Below, piece by piece: positions 10,001-18,911 of a stretch of 27,436 nt of DNA. The notes under the pieces were generated by a model. It saw nothing but the letters and a program-made list of their open reading frames with translations, had not been told where the DNA came from and did no database searches. Every line of letters begins with the position of its first letter. Position 1 is the stretch's first letter. A program made the translations under genes and the position numbers. The DNA lies in NCBI GenBank assembly GCA_029339195.1, contig JAPTJF010000625.1:1-27436 (forward strand), read 5' to 3'. The stretch comes from Micractinium sp. NFX-FRZ (taxonomy: Eukaryota; Chlorophyta; Trebouxiophyceae; Chlorellales; Chlorellaceae).

Positions 10001-12344
10001 ACCACCCCGCCCTGCCCCACATGAATGGCCCCTCACCATGCAGGAGTCGATGGAGGAGGGGTCAGGCCCAATCTTGTACTGGATAGGGTGCTTGCCCTTG
10101 GTCTTGTGGGCAGCCAGGATGCGGTTCACCTGGAAGCAGGCGGGCAGCGGAGCAAAATCGGAGTTGACATACGACATTGCATGTGCAATTTGGTGCTGGA
10201 TAGGCGCTTGCGTTTTGCATTGTGGGCAAACGAGATGCGGTTGGGATCACCTGCAGTGTATTCGTGTGCATGCGCGTGTGCGCCGAGGCATGGGGTGAGT
10301 GAGAGGGCATGGGTAAGGGCACGGGCGGAGCAGGGCAGCTGGTTCTCCGCCAATTGAGGCGCGGCTTCACAGTGATAGTGGAGCCGCCGCCTTCCATGCC
10401 CCTGAACTCGTTCCTCACAGGCCGAGACTCCCCTCTAGGCAGCCATCCCAGCCTCACCTCCCCGCCAATCAGACCCGGCTGCACGGTGATGGTGGAGCCG
10501 TCGCCATGCACCGTGTAGTTCCGGAAGTTGCGTCCCACATGGGAGATCTTGAGCAGCACGCTGTCAGTGAGGGCCTGGGGAAAGGAAGGGGAGAAGGGCG
10601 CGGAGAGGGGTGTGGGGCAGCCAGCTGGGAATGGCGAGGGAGGTGTGCCCCAGGGGGCGTCAAAGACAGAGAGTGTTTCAGATGACCGGCTTCCAGCTGA
10701 TCAGGCTGCAACACACACACACACATTCTGGGGTGCTGGCACATGCACGCTGCACCCGGGCACAGCAGCCTCTGCCTCTGTCTGCACCTGCTGCTGCTCT
10801 GGCTGCTGCTTGAGGCACCGCTATGGGGCCGCATCTCCTCACACACCAACACACGGACAAACCTGGCCGGAGAGGGAGGTGCCGGCGGCGCGGAAGGTAA
10901 CAGGCACTTGGTGCTTGCTGGCCAGCGGCAGAATTCTGCGGATCTCCTCCTCGTTGGTCACCTGGCAGGCGGAGGGGAAGAAAGGAGGAATGAGGCGGCA
11001 ACGGGCCAAGAAGCACGGAGGGTGGAGAGGTGGGGCCACTCCTCACATTGGGACCATCTCACTGGGGTTGCGGGGGTGCAAGGACCCCTCCTGCTTCGCT
11101 GTCACAGCCCTCGACCGCTCTAACACCTCCTCCCACAAGGCACCATACATTGTGTTATTGCTTCAAGGTGTGCCTACAACCGACCGGCCCCCCTCCCCCC
11201 GCTCATCAACTGAAGTGCTCGTCCCCTCACCTTGACCACCATCTTGGGGTTGAGGCGGTAGAAGGAGGCATCTGTCCCGTAGGCAAAGGTGCGGACCTTG
11301 TCGGTGAACTGGCGCTCCGTGGGCACGCCCGCCAGCTCTGCAGGGGGCAGGGCAGCAGATATGGGCGCAGGTCTGTGCGCTGCAGTGCCTTGGCCACTCT
11401 TGCCTAGGTGCCGAGATGAGCAGCTAGCGGGGCAGCAAAGCGGTGAGAAGTGGTGGCGGAGATGTGAACAGCAGAGAAAACAGGGGGGCGATGGAAGGGG
11501 CGGGTGCATCTGCCATCAGCATACATCCTGACAGGCAGCTTGGTGAGCGGCCATTGCATAAGTTGCTTCGCAGCAGCACCAGCCTCAGCCAGCCATGCTA
11601 CCCAGGCCCAGGCCACCCCATGCCAGGCATCATAGGCAGGCAGGCAGGCAGGCAAGGAAACGTGCCAATATTGCAGGGCTGCCCAACTCCGTGGCCCCCC
11701 ACTGTGTCGCAACAACGGCGCCGTGCATGTGGCGGCGGTTTGAACGCTGCACGGCACTCCGGCCGACAGGGGGGCCGGATACCCTGCACAACAACCCACT
11801 GCTTCATGTGCCCGCCACTGGCCCGTCGCTGCCTGCCTGCGGACATGCAGTGCGCCTCGCCTCCCGCGCTGCGCTGGCAGCATGCGACTGTCCGCTACAA
11901 CCGCAGCTGCTCAGCACCCAGCACCCAGCAAACAGCGCAGAAGCACCCACCAGTGAGGTCGCGGGTGAAAGCGGCGTAGCGGCCATCCTCGATGCGCCGC
12001 CCGTCCACGTTTTCAAACGTCTGAGGCACAAACTGGCCAGCTGCTTCGTTCTCCAGGATGCTGATGGCCCCATACTCGTCCACCCTGGTCAGAGGCAGCA
12101 CGTCAGGCTGCAGCTTGGTGGCGACTGCTGCCGCCGTGGCGGGCACCGCTGCCGCCGCCTTGCCGCGGGCCAGCGGCGTCCGGTTGCCTGCGCTGCGAGA
12201 GGCAGGGAGCCGGCTGCTCGTGGTGCCGAACAGAGCATTGGCGCCGTTGCTCCTGCTCGAGGTGGCCAGGCCCGCGTGCTGCTCGCCTGCGTTCACCAGG
12301 CCCCCCAGGCGGCCGCCCACGAGGGAGGCAGCGCGGCGCCTCAT
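1006..12344 (-). CDS. GYD1: mitochondrial glycolate dehydrogenase (FAD + Fe-S, D-lactate dehydrogenase-like), 28 exons
   Basis: Oxidises glycolate (and probably D-lactate) to glyoxylate, passing electrons to the mitochondrial quinone pool; this is the algal counterpart of plant glycolate oxidase. Exons: 12344-11951, 11337-11231, 10961-10863, 10574-10458, 10129-10037, 9675-9570, 9190-9096, 8943-8866, 8631-8548, 8411-8321, 7903-7731, 7555-7489, 7231-7078, 6773-6662, 6139-5995, 5814-5746, 5485-5365, 4891-4801, 4599-4539, 4195-4086, 3827-3657, 3373-3241, 2993-2915, 2771-2598, 2300-2234, 2017-1946, 1639-1532, 1170-1006. All phases close: 3336 nt, 1111 aa, near the roughly 1100 aa I recall for Chlamydomonas GYD1. 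Presequence MRRRAASLVGGRLGGL; FAD-binding motif VTFRAAGTSLSGQ (about 188-200) and GGIVSNNSSG (272-281); FAD-oxidase C-domain IGSEGTLGFVSQ (380-391) and GEHGTG (622-627); 4Fe-4S motif CIECGFCESNCP (689-700); second cluster C750/C756/C760; two CCG motifs (918-920, 1037-1039). Intron 10 is GC-AG. A plain D-lactate dehydrogenase is the alternative; the neighbours favour glycolate. Confidence 0.93.
1225..1285 (-). repeat. echo of glycolate dehydrogenase exon 28 start and acceptor
   Basis: Decayed copy of 1116-1175 lying in intron 27. Shared blocks are GGAGGTGGAGTAG and GGAGCAGCCGC, and it spans the exon start and acceptor. Confidence 0.75.
1706..1765 (-). repeat. echo of glycolate dehydrogenase exon 27 start and acceptor
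   Basis: Copy of 1587-1645 lying in intron 26. On the minus strand the copy reads GATAACGTTGTCAACGC against GACAACGTGGTCAACAC in the exon. One base is lost near the start of the copy, so its frame is broken. Confidence 0.85.
2066..2110 (-). repeat. echo of glycolate dehydrogenase exon 26 start
   Basis: Copy of 1977-2022 in intron 25. It shares the run GCACAGCCACGGTGTC and is the best preserved echo, so probably among the youngest. Confidence 0.85.
3045..3102 (-). repeat. echo of glycolate dehydrogenase exon 23 start
   Basis: Copy of 2945-2998 in intron 22, sharing CCTTGTGGAACA and a GGCAGCAGC-type block at the acceptor side. Confidence 0.7.
3174..3212 (-). repeat. echo of glycolate dehydrogenase exon 22 end and donor
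   Basis: Copy of 3238-3278 in the same intron 22, but derived from the other exon. It shares CCTTGGCAGGCCCC against CCTTGGCGGGCCCC. Confidence 0.65.
4235..4440 (-). repeat. array of three echoes of glycolate dehydrogenase exon 20 start
   Basis: The source is 4155-4193. Echoes lie at 4235-4270, 4305-4350 and, more decayed, 4408-4440, a period of about 75-85 bases. The first shares CTTCTCCTGGCA with the source and the second CGGGCACTTCT. All lie in intron 19, upstream of the functional acceptor. Confidence 0.8.
4648..4710 (-). repeat. echo of the whole of glycolate dehydrogenase exon 19
   Basis: Copy of 4542-4608 in intron 18, covering the short exon. The best block is GGTCATCTCATCCAGCCGTG against GGCCATCTCATCTAGCCGTG. 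Confidence 0.8.
5626..5662 (-). repeat. echo of glycolate dehydrogenase exon 16 end and donor
   Basis: Copy of 5743-5777 in intron 16, sharing CCGGGTT and TACTCC around the exon end. A similar weak echo of exon 18 lies at 5052-5086 (source 4818-4851). Confidence 0.6.
6202..6250 (-). repeat. echo of glycolate dehydrogenase exon 15 start
   Basis: Copy of 6095-6150 in intron 14. It shares ACATGTGGTGGAAG and GTGCGGAAGCCCTG, with an internal deletion. Confidence 0.85.
6378..6610 (-). repeat. array of three echoes of glycolate dehydrogenase exon 14 end and donor
   Basis: The source is 6659-6695. Echoes lie at 6573-6610, 6478-6515 and 6378-6415, about 90-100 bases apart, all in intron 14. Each starts CCTGC and has a CACCAGGTGCAGGTTGCC-like core. 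A separate echo of the exon 14 start lies at 6845-6875 (source 6763-6790). Confidence 0.8.
8684..8745 (-). repeat. echo of glycolate dehydrogenase exon 9 start and acceptor
   Basis: Copy of 8575-8640 in intron 8. It shares AGCCGCTTG, TCATC and CCACCTGT at the acceptor. Confidence 0.7.
9403..9440 (-). repeat. echo of glycolate dehydrogenase exon 6 end and donor
   Basis: Copy of 9572-9612 in intron 6, sharing CCATCCACACACGCAATGCG against CCGTCCACAAACACGACGCG and a TTGAGGGTG block. Confidence 0.75.
9915..9958 (-). repeat. echo of glycolate dehydrogenase exon 5 end and donor
   Basis: Copy of 10032-10064 in intron 5. The run CTCACCATGCAGGAGTC is identical, and ATGGAGGAGGGG follows in both, so a perfect second donor is present. 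Confidence 0.9.
10197..10262 (-). repeat. echo of glycolate dehydrogenase exon 5 start and acceptor
   Basis: Copy of 10079-10133 in intron 4, with TGGATAGG, GCTTGC and ATGCGGTT blocks. Exon 5 is thus echoed on both sides. Confidence 0.75.
10358..10410 (-). repeat. echo of glycolate dehydrogenase exon 4 end
   Basis: Copy of 10467-10520 in intron 4, sharing GGTGATGGTGGAGCCG-type sequence (GTGATAGTGGAGCCGCCGCC in the copy). Confidence 0.7.
11633..11657 (+). repeat. GCAG tetranucleotide run in glycolate dehydrogenase intron 1
   Basis: Five consecutive GCAG-type units followed by CAAGG. Similar short GCAG runs occur in intron 10 (about 8128-8163) and downstream of the aminotransferase gene (17631-17646). 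Simple-sequence noise. Confidence 0.7.
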
Positions 12345-12577
12345 GATCGCGGTGTCGAGATGATGCGATCTACTGGAAGAACAGACTGCGGGAGTGGTAG
12401 GAGGAAACGGGGTGCCAAGCTGGCAAGGATGGGAAACCCATCGTCACGCACCTTGAAATTTGACGCTCCCGACTGCATCGCCGGACTTGAAACAGCCGTA
12501 GATCGCGTATCGGAGTCTTGAGCAGCGCCAAAGTTGCCCACCAGCCCTTGATCGGAGTGGCACTCCCACAGCGAAAC
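12345..12577. promoter_or_regulatory. divergent promoter between glycolate dehydrogenase and aminotransferase genes
   Basis: Only 233 bases separate the two start codons, which point away from each other, so both 5' UTRs and both core promoters must fit here. I see no clear TATA box. A perfect dyad, GATGGG-AAA-CCCATC, lies at 12428-12442, and CTTGAAA occurs twice (about 12451 and 12488). Shared control of the two photorespiratory genes is an inference from the spacing. Confidence 0.7.
12428..12442. promoter_or_regulatory. perfect 6-bp dyad in the divergent promoter
   Basis: GATGGG AAA CCCATC is a perfect inverted repeat with a 3-base spacer, lying inside the short divergent promoter. It has the form of a site for a dimeric regulator, but no known factor is recognised. 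Confidence 0.35.
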
Positions 12578-15500
12578 ATGTTGTCTCGGGCTGCCAGCCG
12601 CCTGCAGGGGCGCCTGCTGCTCTCCACCGCGTCCCGCAGCTTCAGCAGCCTGCCCGCAGAGGTGGAGGAGGTGAGTGCGCAGTGCTAGGGCTGAAGCTGG
12701 CGCCCTGCGCGCCCTGCTCTGGCTCTGGCTTGCACCGCCCCCCTGCTCCCGCCTAAATCTATGGCAATACATGCAGCAGGCGCTGCCAGAGCTGCAAGTC
12801 CGCCAGTGGCGAGGCAGGCCTTTTGGCGGTGGCGGGGGGTGAAGTTCTACCACCTGCCTGCCGCACTTGCACAGAGCCTGGCTTCACCCCACACCTGCCA
12901 TGCTCCCTTCTTCAATGCAGGCCTTCTCTGCACCTGCTGCTGCCACCAGGCCTGCCTTCAGCCACATGCCTGCGGGGCGCAACCACCTATATGTGCCGGT
13001 GGGTATCCCAAAGCGGGGTGGGTGGGAGGGAGGGTGGGGTGGATCATCAAGCACTAGTTGGTGGGTCCGTAATGTGGCACTTCTCTTGTAGAGTGGCACC
13101 ATAACACAGGAACAGGCCTGTAGCTCATGCCACCGCCTGCATGTGACCGTTGACACACCTGGTCAACTGCTGCCCCACTGTCTGATGGGACGAGAAGCAT
13201 GTGAAGGCTTACACTGTCAATGCAAGCTTCTTGCGGTCAAACCTGTGGCCTTTGCATGTGCATAGCTGGACTCAGCTTGCAGATCCAACACTGCACTGAG
13301 CAGCAGCCATGGCCTGCTCGTGTGCTGATCCTGATCTAGCATCCAAAGGATGTGCTTCTGCTCAGTGCCGCCCTACCTGCTCTTCCGTTGTCGTCCGTCG
13401 CTGCCTCCTGGAAAAGAGGGCCTGGTAAACACCTACTTGTGATGCTGCTCTGCCAGCCTGCATGTCTTCTCCTCACAGTTGAGCAAATCTCCCACTTTCT
13501 TTTGTGCATGCAGGGCCCGGTGAACATCCACGAGAACGTGCTGCGCGCGATGCAGGTGCCGGGGCAGAACCACCGCGACCCCTGGTTTGCAGATTTCTAC
13601 AAGAAGTGTCTGTCTGATTTGAAGCTCATCTTTGGCACCCGCGAGGGCACGACCATCATCTACCCAGGTGGGTGCGCCTTCCTGCCTCCCTTCTCAGGCA
13701 TCCGCCCATGCCCGGCTGTGCTGCCTTTTGTTGGCGCCCGTGCGGCGTCGACCACCCACCATCTGCCCGGGTGGTCCCAACTGCTGCTGACGTGCTGCTT
13801 TGGTGCCTGCTTCTCCCCTTGCCTGCCCGCCTGCTCTCTCTTGGCCTGCCACCCCTGAGCCCTGGATGATCATACTATAAGAAGCCTGTGCCTAACCGGC
13901 ATACTCCAGCCTGCCTGCCACGTTCCTTCCCCCTGCAGGCACCGGCACGGGCGGGTGGGAGAGCGCGCTGACCAACACGCTGTCCCCCGGCGACAAGGTG
14001 GTCACCTTCCGCTACGGCCTGTTCAGCCACCTCTGGATTGACATGATGACGCGGCTGGGGCTGGATGTGACCGTGATTGAGGGGCGCTGGGGCGATGGCG
14101 CGTACGAGGACAAGTGAGCATTGGGAAGTGTGTGTGTGTGCGCGTGTCTCTGTCTGTGTGTCTCTCTCTCTGTTGGCGGATGGGAAGTGTGTGTATGTGT
14201 GAGTGAGTTGCTGGCTGTGACTGAGGGGCTGAGCTTGGGGTGGGAGGAACGGGGCGGGATGTGAGGGCAGGGAAGCACTGGGCGTGGTGCAGGCCTCCCG
14301 GCTGTAAGATGGCATGCGAGCGCCCAAGAGGAGAGGAAGGAGCAGGCGTCTGTCAACATGCTTCCCGGCTAGAACACTTCCCCTCCCGCCCTGTCGTGCC
14401 CCTGCTTCGCAGAAGAAGTCGAGGCGGCAACTCACCCCCTCTTCCTGTGTGTGTCTGCTTCCAACCGCTTTTCTGCGCAGGCTGGCAGAGGTGCTGAAGG
14501 CTGACACTGAAAAGAAGATCAAGGCCGTGTGCGTGGTGCACAACGAAACCACCACCGGCGTCACCTCCGACATCCCAGAGGTGTGGGAGGGGTGGGGAGA
14601 GTCTGCTGCTGTATCGGACAGAAAGGAGGATTGGTATAGAGGGTCATATCGTGCATCTCTCCTGCTCGGGGGCATGGCCTCTTACGTGACTTCCGGCCCC
14701 GCAAGTGCAGCTGTCGCCTTCTGGCCTTTTGAGGTTGCCCACGTCCACCCACGCCCCCTGCACCCTCCCCTTGTCACCCACCCTCGCACACACCTTGCAT
14801 CTGGCTAAGGCTTCGGCAGATGGGCCCCCTCAAGCACCTACTGTCCCTCACAACCCACAGCCTTCCACTACTCAACCTTGCCTCACGTGCGGCTTCCCTG
14901 AATGCCTCTTGCCTGCCCGCAGGTGCGCAAGACAATGGATGCCCACAGCCACCCGGCGCTGCTGCTGGTTGACGGCGTGTCCTCCATCGGCGCACTGGAC
15001 TTCCAGTTTGACAGCTGGCGCGTCGACGTGGCAGTCACGGGCAGCCAGAAGGCGCTTTCGATTCCCACCGGCCTCGCCATGGTGTGCGTGAGCGACAAGG
15101 CCCTGGCGGCAGCAAAGACCGCCACCTCCAAGCGCGTGTACTACGACTGGGCAGACATGCTGAGGACCAACCCCAGCGGCAACGTGCCGTACACCCCCAT
15201 CCTGCCGCTGCTGTACGGCATGGAGGCCAGCCTGAAGCTGCTAGCAGAGGAGGGCATGGCCAACGTGGCGGCGCGGCACCACAGGTGGGGCAGGCTGGCT
15301 TGCAATCATGGGGTGGTGGGCAGGGGCGTGAGCAGTGCTCTCAAGCGGCAGAGTGGACCGGGCGTAGGGTGCAGGTTGCGGCCCATTGTAGGCGGGATGG
15401 TGCTTGACGCTCCACAGGGTGAAGCAACAAGAGCGCTTTGTTCATTGTAGCTAAACGCAGGGGGGTGCGCGCAGGGGTGCTGCCAGCGAGCACTCAGGTG

Positions 15501-16434
15501 CGCACTGCCTGCCTGCTTTTGCCTGCACCAGGCTGCTCGCCAACCCACACCTTGCTTCCTTCTGCAGGCTGGCGGAGGGCTGCCGCAGGGCTGTTGAGGG
15601 GTGGGGCCTGAAGACGCTGTGCCGGGACCCCCGCTGGAAGAGCGACTCTCTGACTGTCATCGAGGTCCCCCAGGGGGTGGACTCGCAGAAGGTGGTGGAC
15701 GTGGCGTACGCCAAGTGAGTGCGCTGAGCTGGCAGGGCTGAGTAAGCAGGCATGCTGAGCCAGCAGCGGATAGTGGCAGCAGCCTGTGATGCAAGTATTG
15801 GTGTGCGCTGTTCCCTGGGAGGCAGCAGAAGCGGGCGGCGAGGCAGCACCCCCGAAAACACGCACACTCCACCCCCTCCTGACTCCCTCCTCATCCCCTC
15901 CTCCTCCCCTGCTCAACCCGCTTCCACCCACCGCAGGTACAACCTGAGCCTGGGCATCGGGCTGGCAGACGTGAAGGGCAAGGTGTTCCGCATTGGCCAC
16001 CTGGGCAACATGGATGAGCTCATGCTGTCCTCCGCGCTGTGTGGCGCTGAGATGGCGCTCATGGATGCAGGCAAGTGCCCATGCCTGGCCTGACTGCCCC
16101 TTTGCTGATATTTTGCGCAGTTCCCGCCGTGCTCGTCTTTCGCGAGACTCCTGCGAACTCAAAGAGCAGCAGTTTTGGAACGCCTCTGGAAGAACTGCAT
16201 CGGTGATATACCCAGCTGCCGTACAGAGGGAAGCCCCCTGCTTGCGTGGCGGTTGCCCCCATGTGGCGGTGTTTTAACTCCTGTTTTGCTAACAGAGTTC
16301 TGCGCGCTAACCCGGACGCACATCGTGTTCTCGCAGGCGTGCCCGTGGTGCCGGGCTCTGGAGTGGGCAAGGCGGTCGAGTACTGGCAGCAGACGTCCAA
16401 GGTCATCCCCACTCGCGAAAGCCTGGTGCAGTGA
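12578..16434 (+). CDS. SGA1: serine:glyoxylate (alanine:glyoxylate) aminotransferase, mitochondrial, 9 exons
   Basis: Class V PLP aminotransferase that transfers the amino group of serine (or alanine) to glyoxylate, giving glycine and hydroxypyruvate (or pyruvate). Exons: 12578-12670, 12921-12998, 13514-13667, 13939-14113, 14481-14580, 14923-15284, 15568-15714, 15937-16070, 16337-16434; 1341 nt in phase, 446 aa. The N-terminus MLSRAASRLQGRLLLSTASR looks like a mitochondrial presequence. The mature part opens with the family signature HLYVPGPVNIHENVLRAM. VDGVSSIGALDF supplies the PLP-binding aspartate (about D217), and VAVTGSQKAL the Schiff-base lysine (about K243). The C-terminus ESLVQ is not a PTS1, unlike the plant peroxisomal enzyme. 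The last intron has a GC donor (GCAAGT at 16071). It is transcribed divergently from the glycolate dehydrogenase that makes its substrate. Sequence alone cannot settle serine versus alanine as preferred donor. Confidence 0.93.
13415..13460 (+). repeat. echo of aminotransferase exon 3 start and acceptor
   Basis: Copy of 13508-13553 in intron 2: GGGCCTGGTAAACACC against GGGCCCGGTGAACATCC. A weaker echo of the exon 3 end lies at 13748-13778 (source 13646-13674). Confidence 0.65.
14123..14205 (+). repeat. TG/TC-rich microsatellite in aminotransferase intron 4
   Basis: Runs of GTGTGT and TCTCTC fill the start of intron 4, flanked by two GGGAAGTGTGTG blocks (about 14130 and 14181). A decayed echo of the exon 4 tail follows at about 14209-14240. 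Confidence 0.7.
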
Positions 16435-17155
16435 AGTGAAGTTTGCGCAACGTGAGCGAGCACAGCGGGCTGCGCGGCCCTGCCAGGCATCGGCAGAGCG
16501 ATGCCGCGGGCTGACAACCGGCAGCGGAGGGCGGCCCGCCGCTGGGCAGGGCTGTCCGGCAGGGCTGTTCCCCGCACGCTCGCCTGTCCCAAGGCACCTC
16601 CCTTTTGTGGCATGATGCTGATGCCGATGAGTCTTTTGAGCCACCCTTGAGAAACGTACCCCAGCATGCCGTGCACGCTGTGCCCGCTGTGCACCCGGTC
16701 CCCCAGCATGCCTCCCCTTTTTCCACCACATTGCTGTCTGTTTGCTGGCTTTTTTGTCCGCCTCCCAGTGCCCCTCCTCACTCTCTCCCCCCACCTCCCT
16801 GTGTCGCCCCCTTTCAGCTTGTGAAATCCTTCTGCTCCCGTCTGCCACCTGCATACACTCCCGGCATTTCGTTTCTCGTCACACTCAATCCAATGCACCC
16901 CAACGCTGCTTGTGCCACCACACAATTTCGTACACACACAGATAGGGCTGGGGGCAGCCGTTTGTTGTTGCTGCTGCTATCCGTATGTTGAGAGTGGGTG
17001 CCCCCTGCAGGCAGCTGTGCGCTGCGCGCTCTGTCCTTTCGACCCATTCATCCCTGCCCCTCTGCCCCGTCAGGCCATGTATCACGGATCGATCTGTCTC
17101 CCACCCCCCCGATCATCCCACCCACTGTAGGCTATGTAATCCCAACACCCGAAGC
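16435..17155 (+). other. 3' UTR of the aminotransferase gene
   Basis: No credible coding exon is seen on the plus strand after the stop at 16432-16434. A TGTAA signal at 17135-17139 is the first one downstream and predicts a 3' UTR of about 720 bases. The segment is pyrimidine-rich near 16740-16830. Confidence 0.5.
17135..17139 (+). terminator. TGTAA polyadenylation signal, aminotransferase gene
   Basis: First plus-strand TGTAA after the aminotransferase stop codon, in the sequence GCTATGTAATCC. Confidence 0.45.
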
Positions 17156-18635
17156 AGCTGGATAGCAGCAGCAGTAGCAGCACAGACTGCTTCTGCTGTA
17201 CATGACATGTCTCCAGGAAGTGTTGCAAACAACACCACGGGCAATCTGATGCGTTTGGGCTTGGCCTTCCAGGGCGCCAGCCGCTCCCGAGTTTCATTAT
17301 ACCGCTTGTCTTGAATGGCCTGATCAGCCCTGGGCCAGATCCTGCACCAAAAGACATAGGGAGGTGCAAGTTGCAGAGCACCACACCAGAGGCAGCATGG
17401 CTTGAGTGCCTGATCAGCCTGCGCCGCCCCATTCCTGCACCAAGCTAGCAAGAAAACAATGATAGGTGGGTGCACAGCAGGCATATGCGTCCACCCAGGT
17501 TGGGCGCAGTGCAGCAGGCACGCCACAGTGGTGTGCAGCATGGGTGCTGGGCTGGGCTTGGCAGCCCTCGACAGGGCGGCACATTATCGGCGTGCCTGAT
17601 GTGCCCGGGGCTGGGAAAGTAGGCAAGTGGGCAGGCAGGCAGGCACGCATGTGGCGCATCCAACGGGACAGCACTGCCTCGGTGGGCTCTCCCCATAAAC
17701 CTGCCCGTGAAACATGCCAGCGCTGCTGCCCGCTGCTGAGTGCGTGTCCATGCAAACGCGGGTGCAGGCGCCGGCACTACCCCTCTCCCCGTCGCCCCGC
17801 CTGCCCACCCCAGGCCTCCCCTCAACGCAGACGAGCCCCCCCATCTTCAATAAAATATGTGCATTACACGCCAGCAGCAGCACCAGCAGTGACAATCATG
17901 CGACGATTTACCCACCCACCCGTCACCCTCGCCCACAGCCAGATACGGTGTTGTGCTGCTTACCCCACCCACTGCCACGCATCCAGAAGCAAAACCAATC
18001 CCAGCCAATACTAAGAGCCCACAAAGCACTGGCACCCACCCACAATCCAAAAAGCACCCAGCACCCACCTTGTAGTTTTCCTGGTAATACACCCGGGCCA
18101 GTTGGACAGCATGTGGCGTGCAAAATCCCCTACCTGCAGATTGTTTGAGAGGAGGGGAACAAGACGGGGGACGGGCAGGAAGGGGCCAGGCAGGCAGGCA
18201 CAAACAGATGAGGCTGTCGGGCACGTGTTGCGCGGGAGCCTGCGCAGTGGGCTGGGCAGCGGGAGGCGGAGACAGCACAGCATGCACACCAGCACTCTAG
18301 GTGAGCAGCTGCAGTGTCACAGGGTCGCATGTTGCCATGGAAGGGCGCCGGCGGAAGTGGCAAAAGACCCTCCCTGCTGCCTCCCGCTGCTGCCTGATTG
18401 TACATCCACAGAGTGTACAGAGACAAGACAAGGCAGCGGCTTTATGGTCGGGGAGCCCAGAGAGTGGGGCTGGAAAACAAAAATGACTATTTTTTACATT
18501 TACATTTTTACATGTGCAGCGATCGCTCGCCAAAGGAAAGTGTGCTTGCGGCGCTCAGACAGCCCATACCTTTCCTCCAACTGCACGTGGGCTGAGGACA
18601 CGAATTACGACCTACAACACTGGTCATTTACCATA
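17156..18635. other. intergenic stretch between convergent genes
   Basis: Apart from the tentative minus-strand exons there is little recognisable content. It holds short GCAG tetranucleotide runs (about 17631-17646 and 18187-18200) and an AT-rich block at 18484-18516 with three minus-strand TGTAA motifs, which may be extra poly(A) signals for the LOV gene. Confidence 0.5.
17324..18133 (-). CDS. possible 3' exons of a small unrecognised minus-strand gene
   Basis: Two exon-like pieces fit together. At 18133-18069, after a CTGCAG acceptor, a phase-1 exon reads RGFCTPHAVQLARVYYQENYK up to a donor AAG|GTGGGT. At 17341-17324, after TTTGGTGCAG, DLAQG and a TGA follow in phase. An alternative frame of the same terminal exon reads ADQAIQDKRYNETRERLAPW. 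The acceptor at 17341 has a decayed upstream duplicate at 17398-17445, the same signature seen at the proven splice junctions of the other genes, which is the best argument that a real exon lies here. I could not find a start codon or first exon, the implied intron (727 bases) is long for this window, and the family is not recognised. Confidence 0.25.
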
Positions 18636-18638
18636 AAT

Positions 18639-18643
18639 TTACA
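18639..18643 (-). terminator. TGTAA polyadenylation signal, LOV gene
   Basis: On the minus strand this is TGTAA within CTGTAAATTTATGG, about 270 bases after the LOV stop codon. A second cluster of three TGTAA motifs lies further on, at 18484-18516. Confidence 0.45.
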
Positions 18644-18911
18644 GTTCCGGACGCAATTAACAGTCGGTGCAGGGAGCAGTGCTGGCTCAAGCAATATGTT
18701 TGTGCGCGAGCTGCCCACGTGCCGGCGTCTGCCCGCCGCCACGAGGAAGGCGTGCCTGCACAGTGCTGAACAAGCAGCACCATGGGCGCCAGAGGGAGCA
18801 AGTTGATCGATGCACACCGGATTTATGAGACTGAACCAGCGCTCTCCACCCGTGCAGAGCGCGCGCCCCATCTTGCTCTCAGGAGCCCACCTTGGTGACC
18901 AAGTGAGCCAC

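Noticed and set aside
1006..12344. Bacterial glcD/glcF-type genes or a horizontally acquired operon
   Set aside because: The coding sequence is split by 27 spliceosomal introns, carries a presequence and has the fused FAD plus Fe-S architecture of the algal enzyme.
11595..12521. 308-codon plus-strand open frame opposite glycolate dehydrogenase exon 1
   Set aside because: Antisense to a well-supported exon and presequence; composition is Arg/Ala/Pro noise from high GC and no family features are visible.
16059..16937. 292-codon minus-strand open frame opposite the aminotransferase 3' end
   Set aside because: Antisense to exon 9, an intron and the 3' UTR, with no recognisable motifs.
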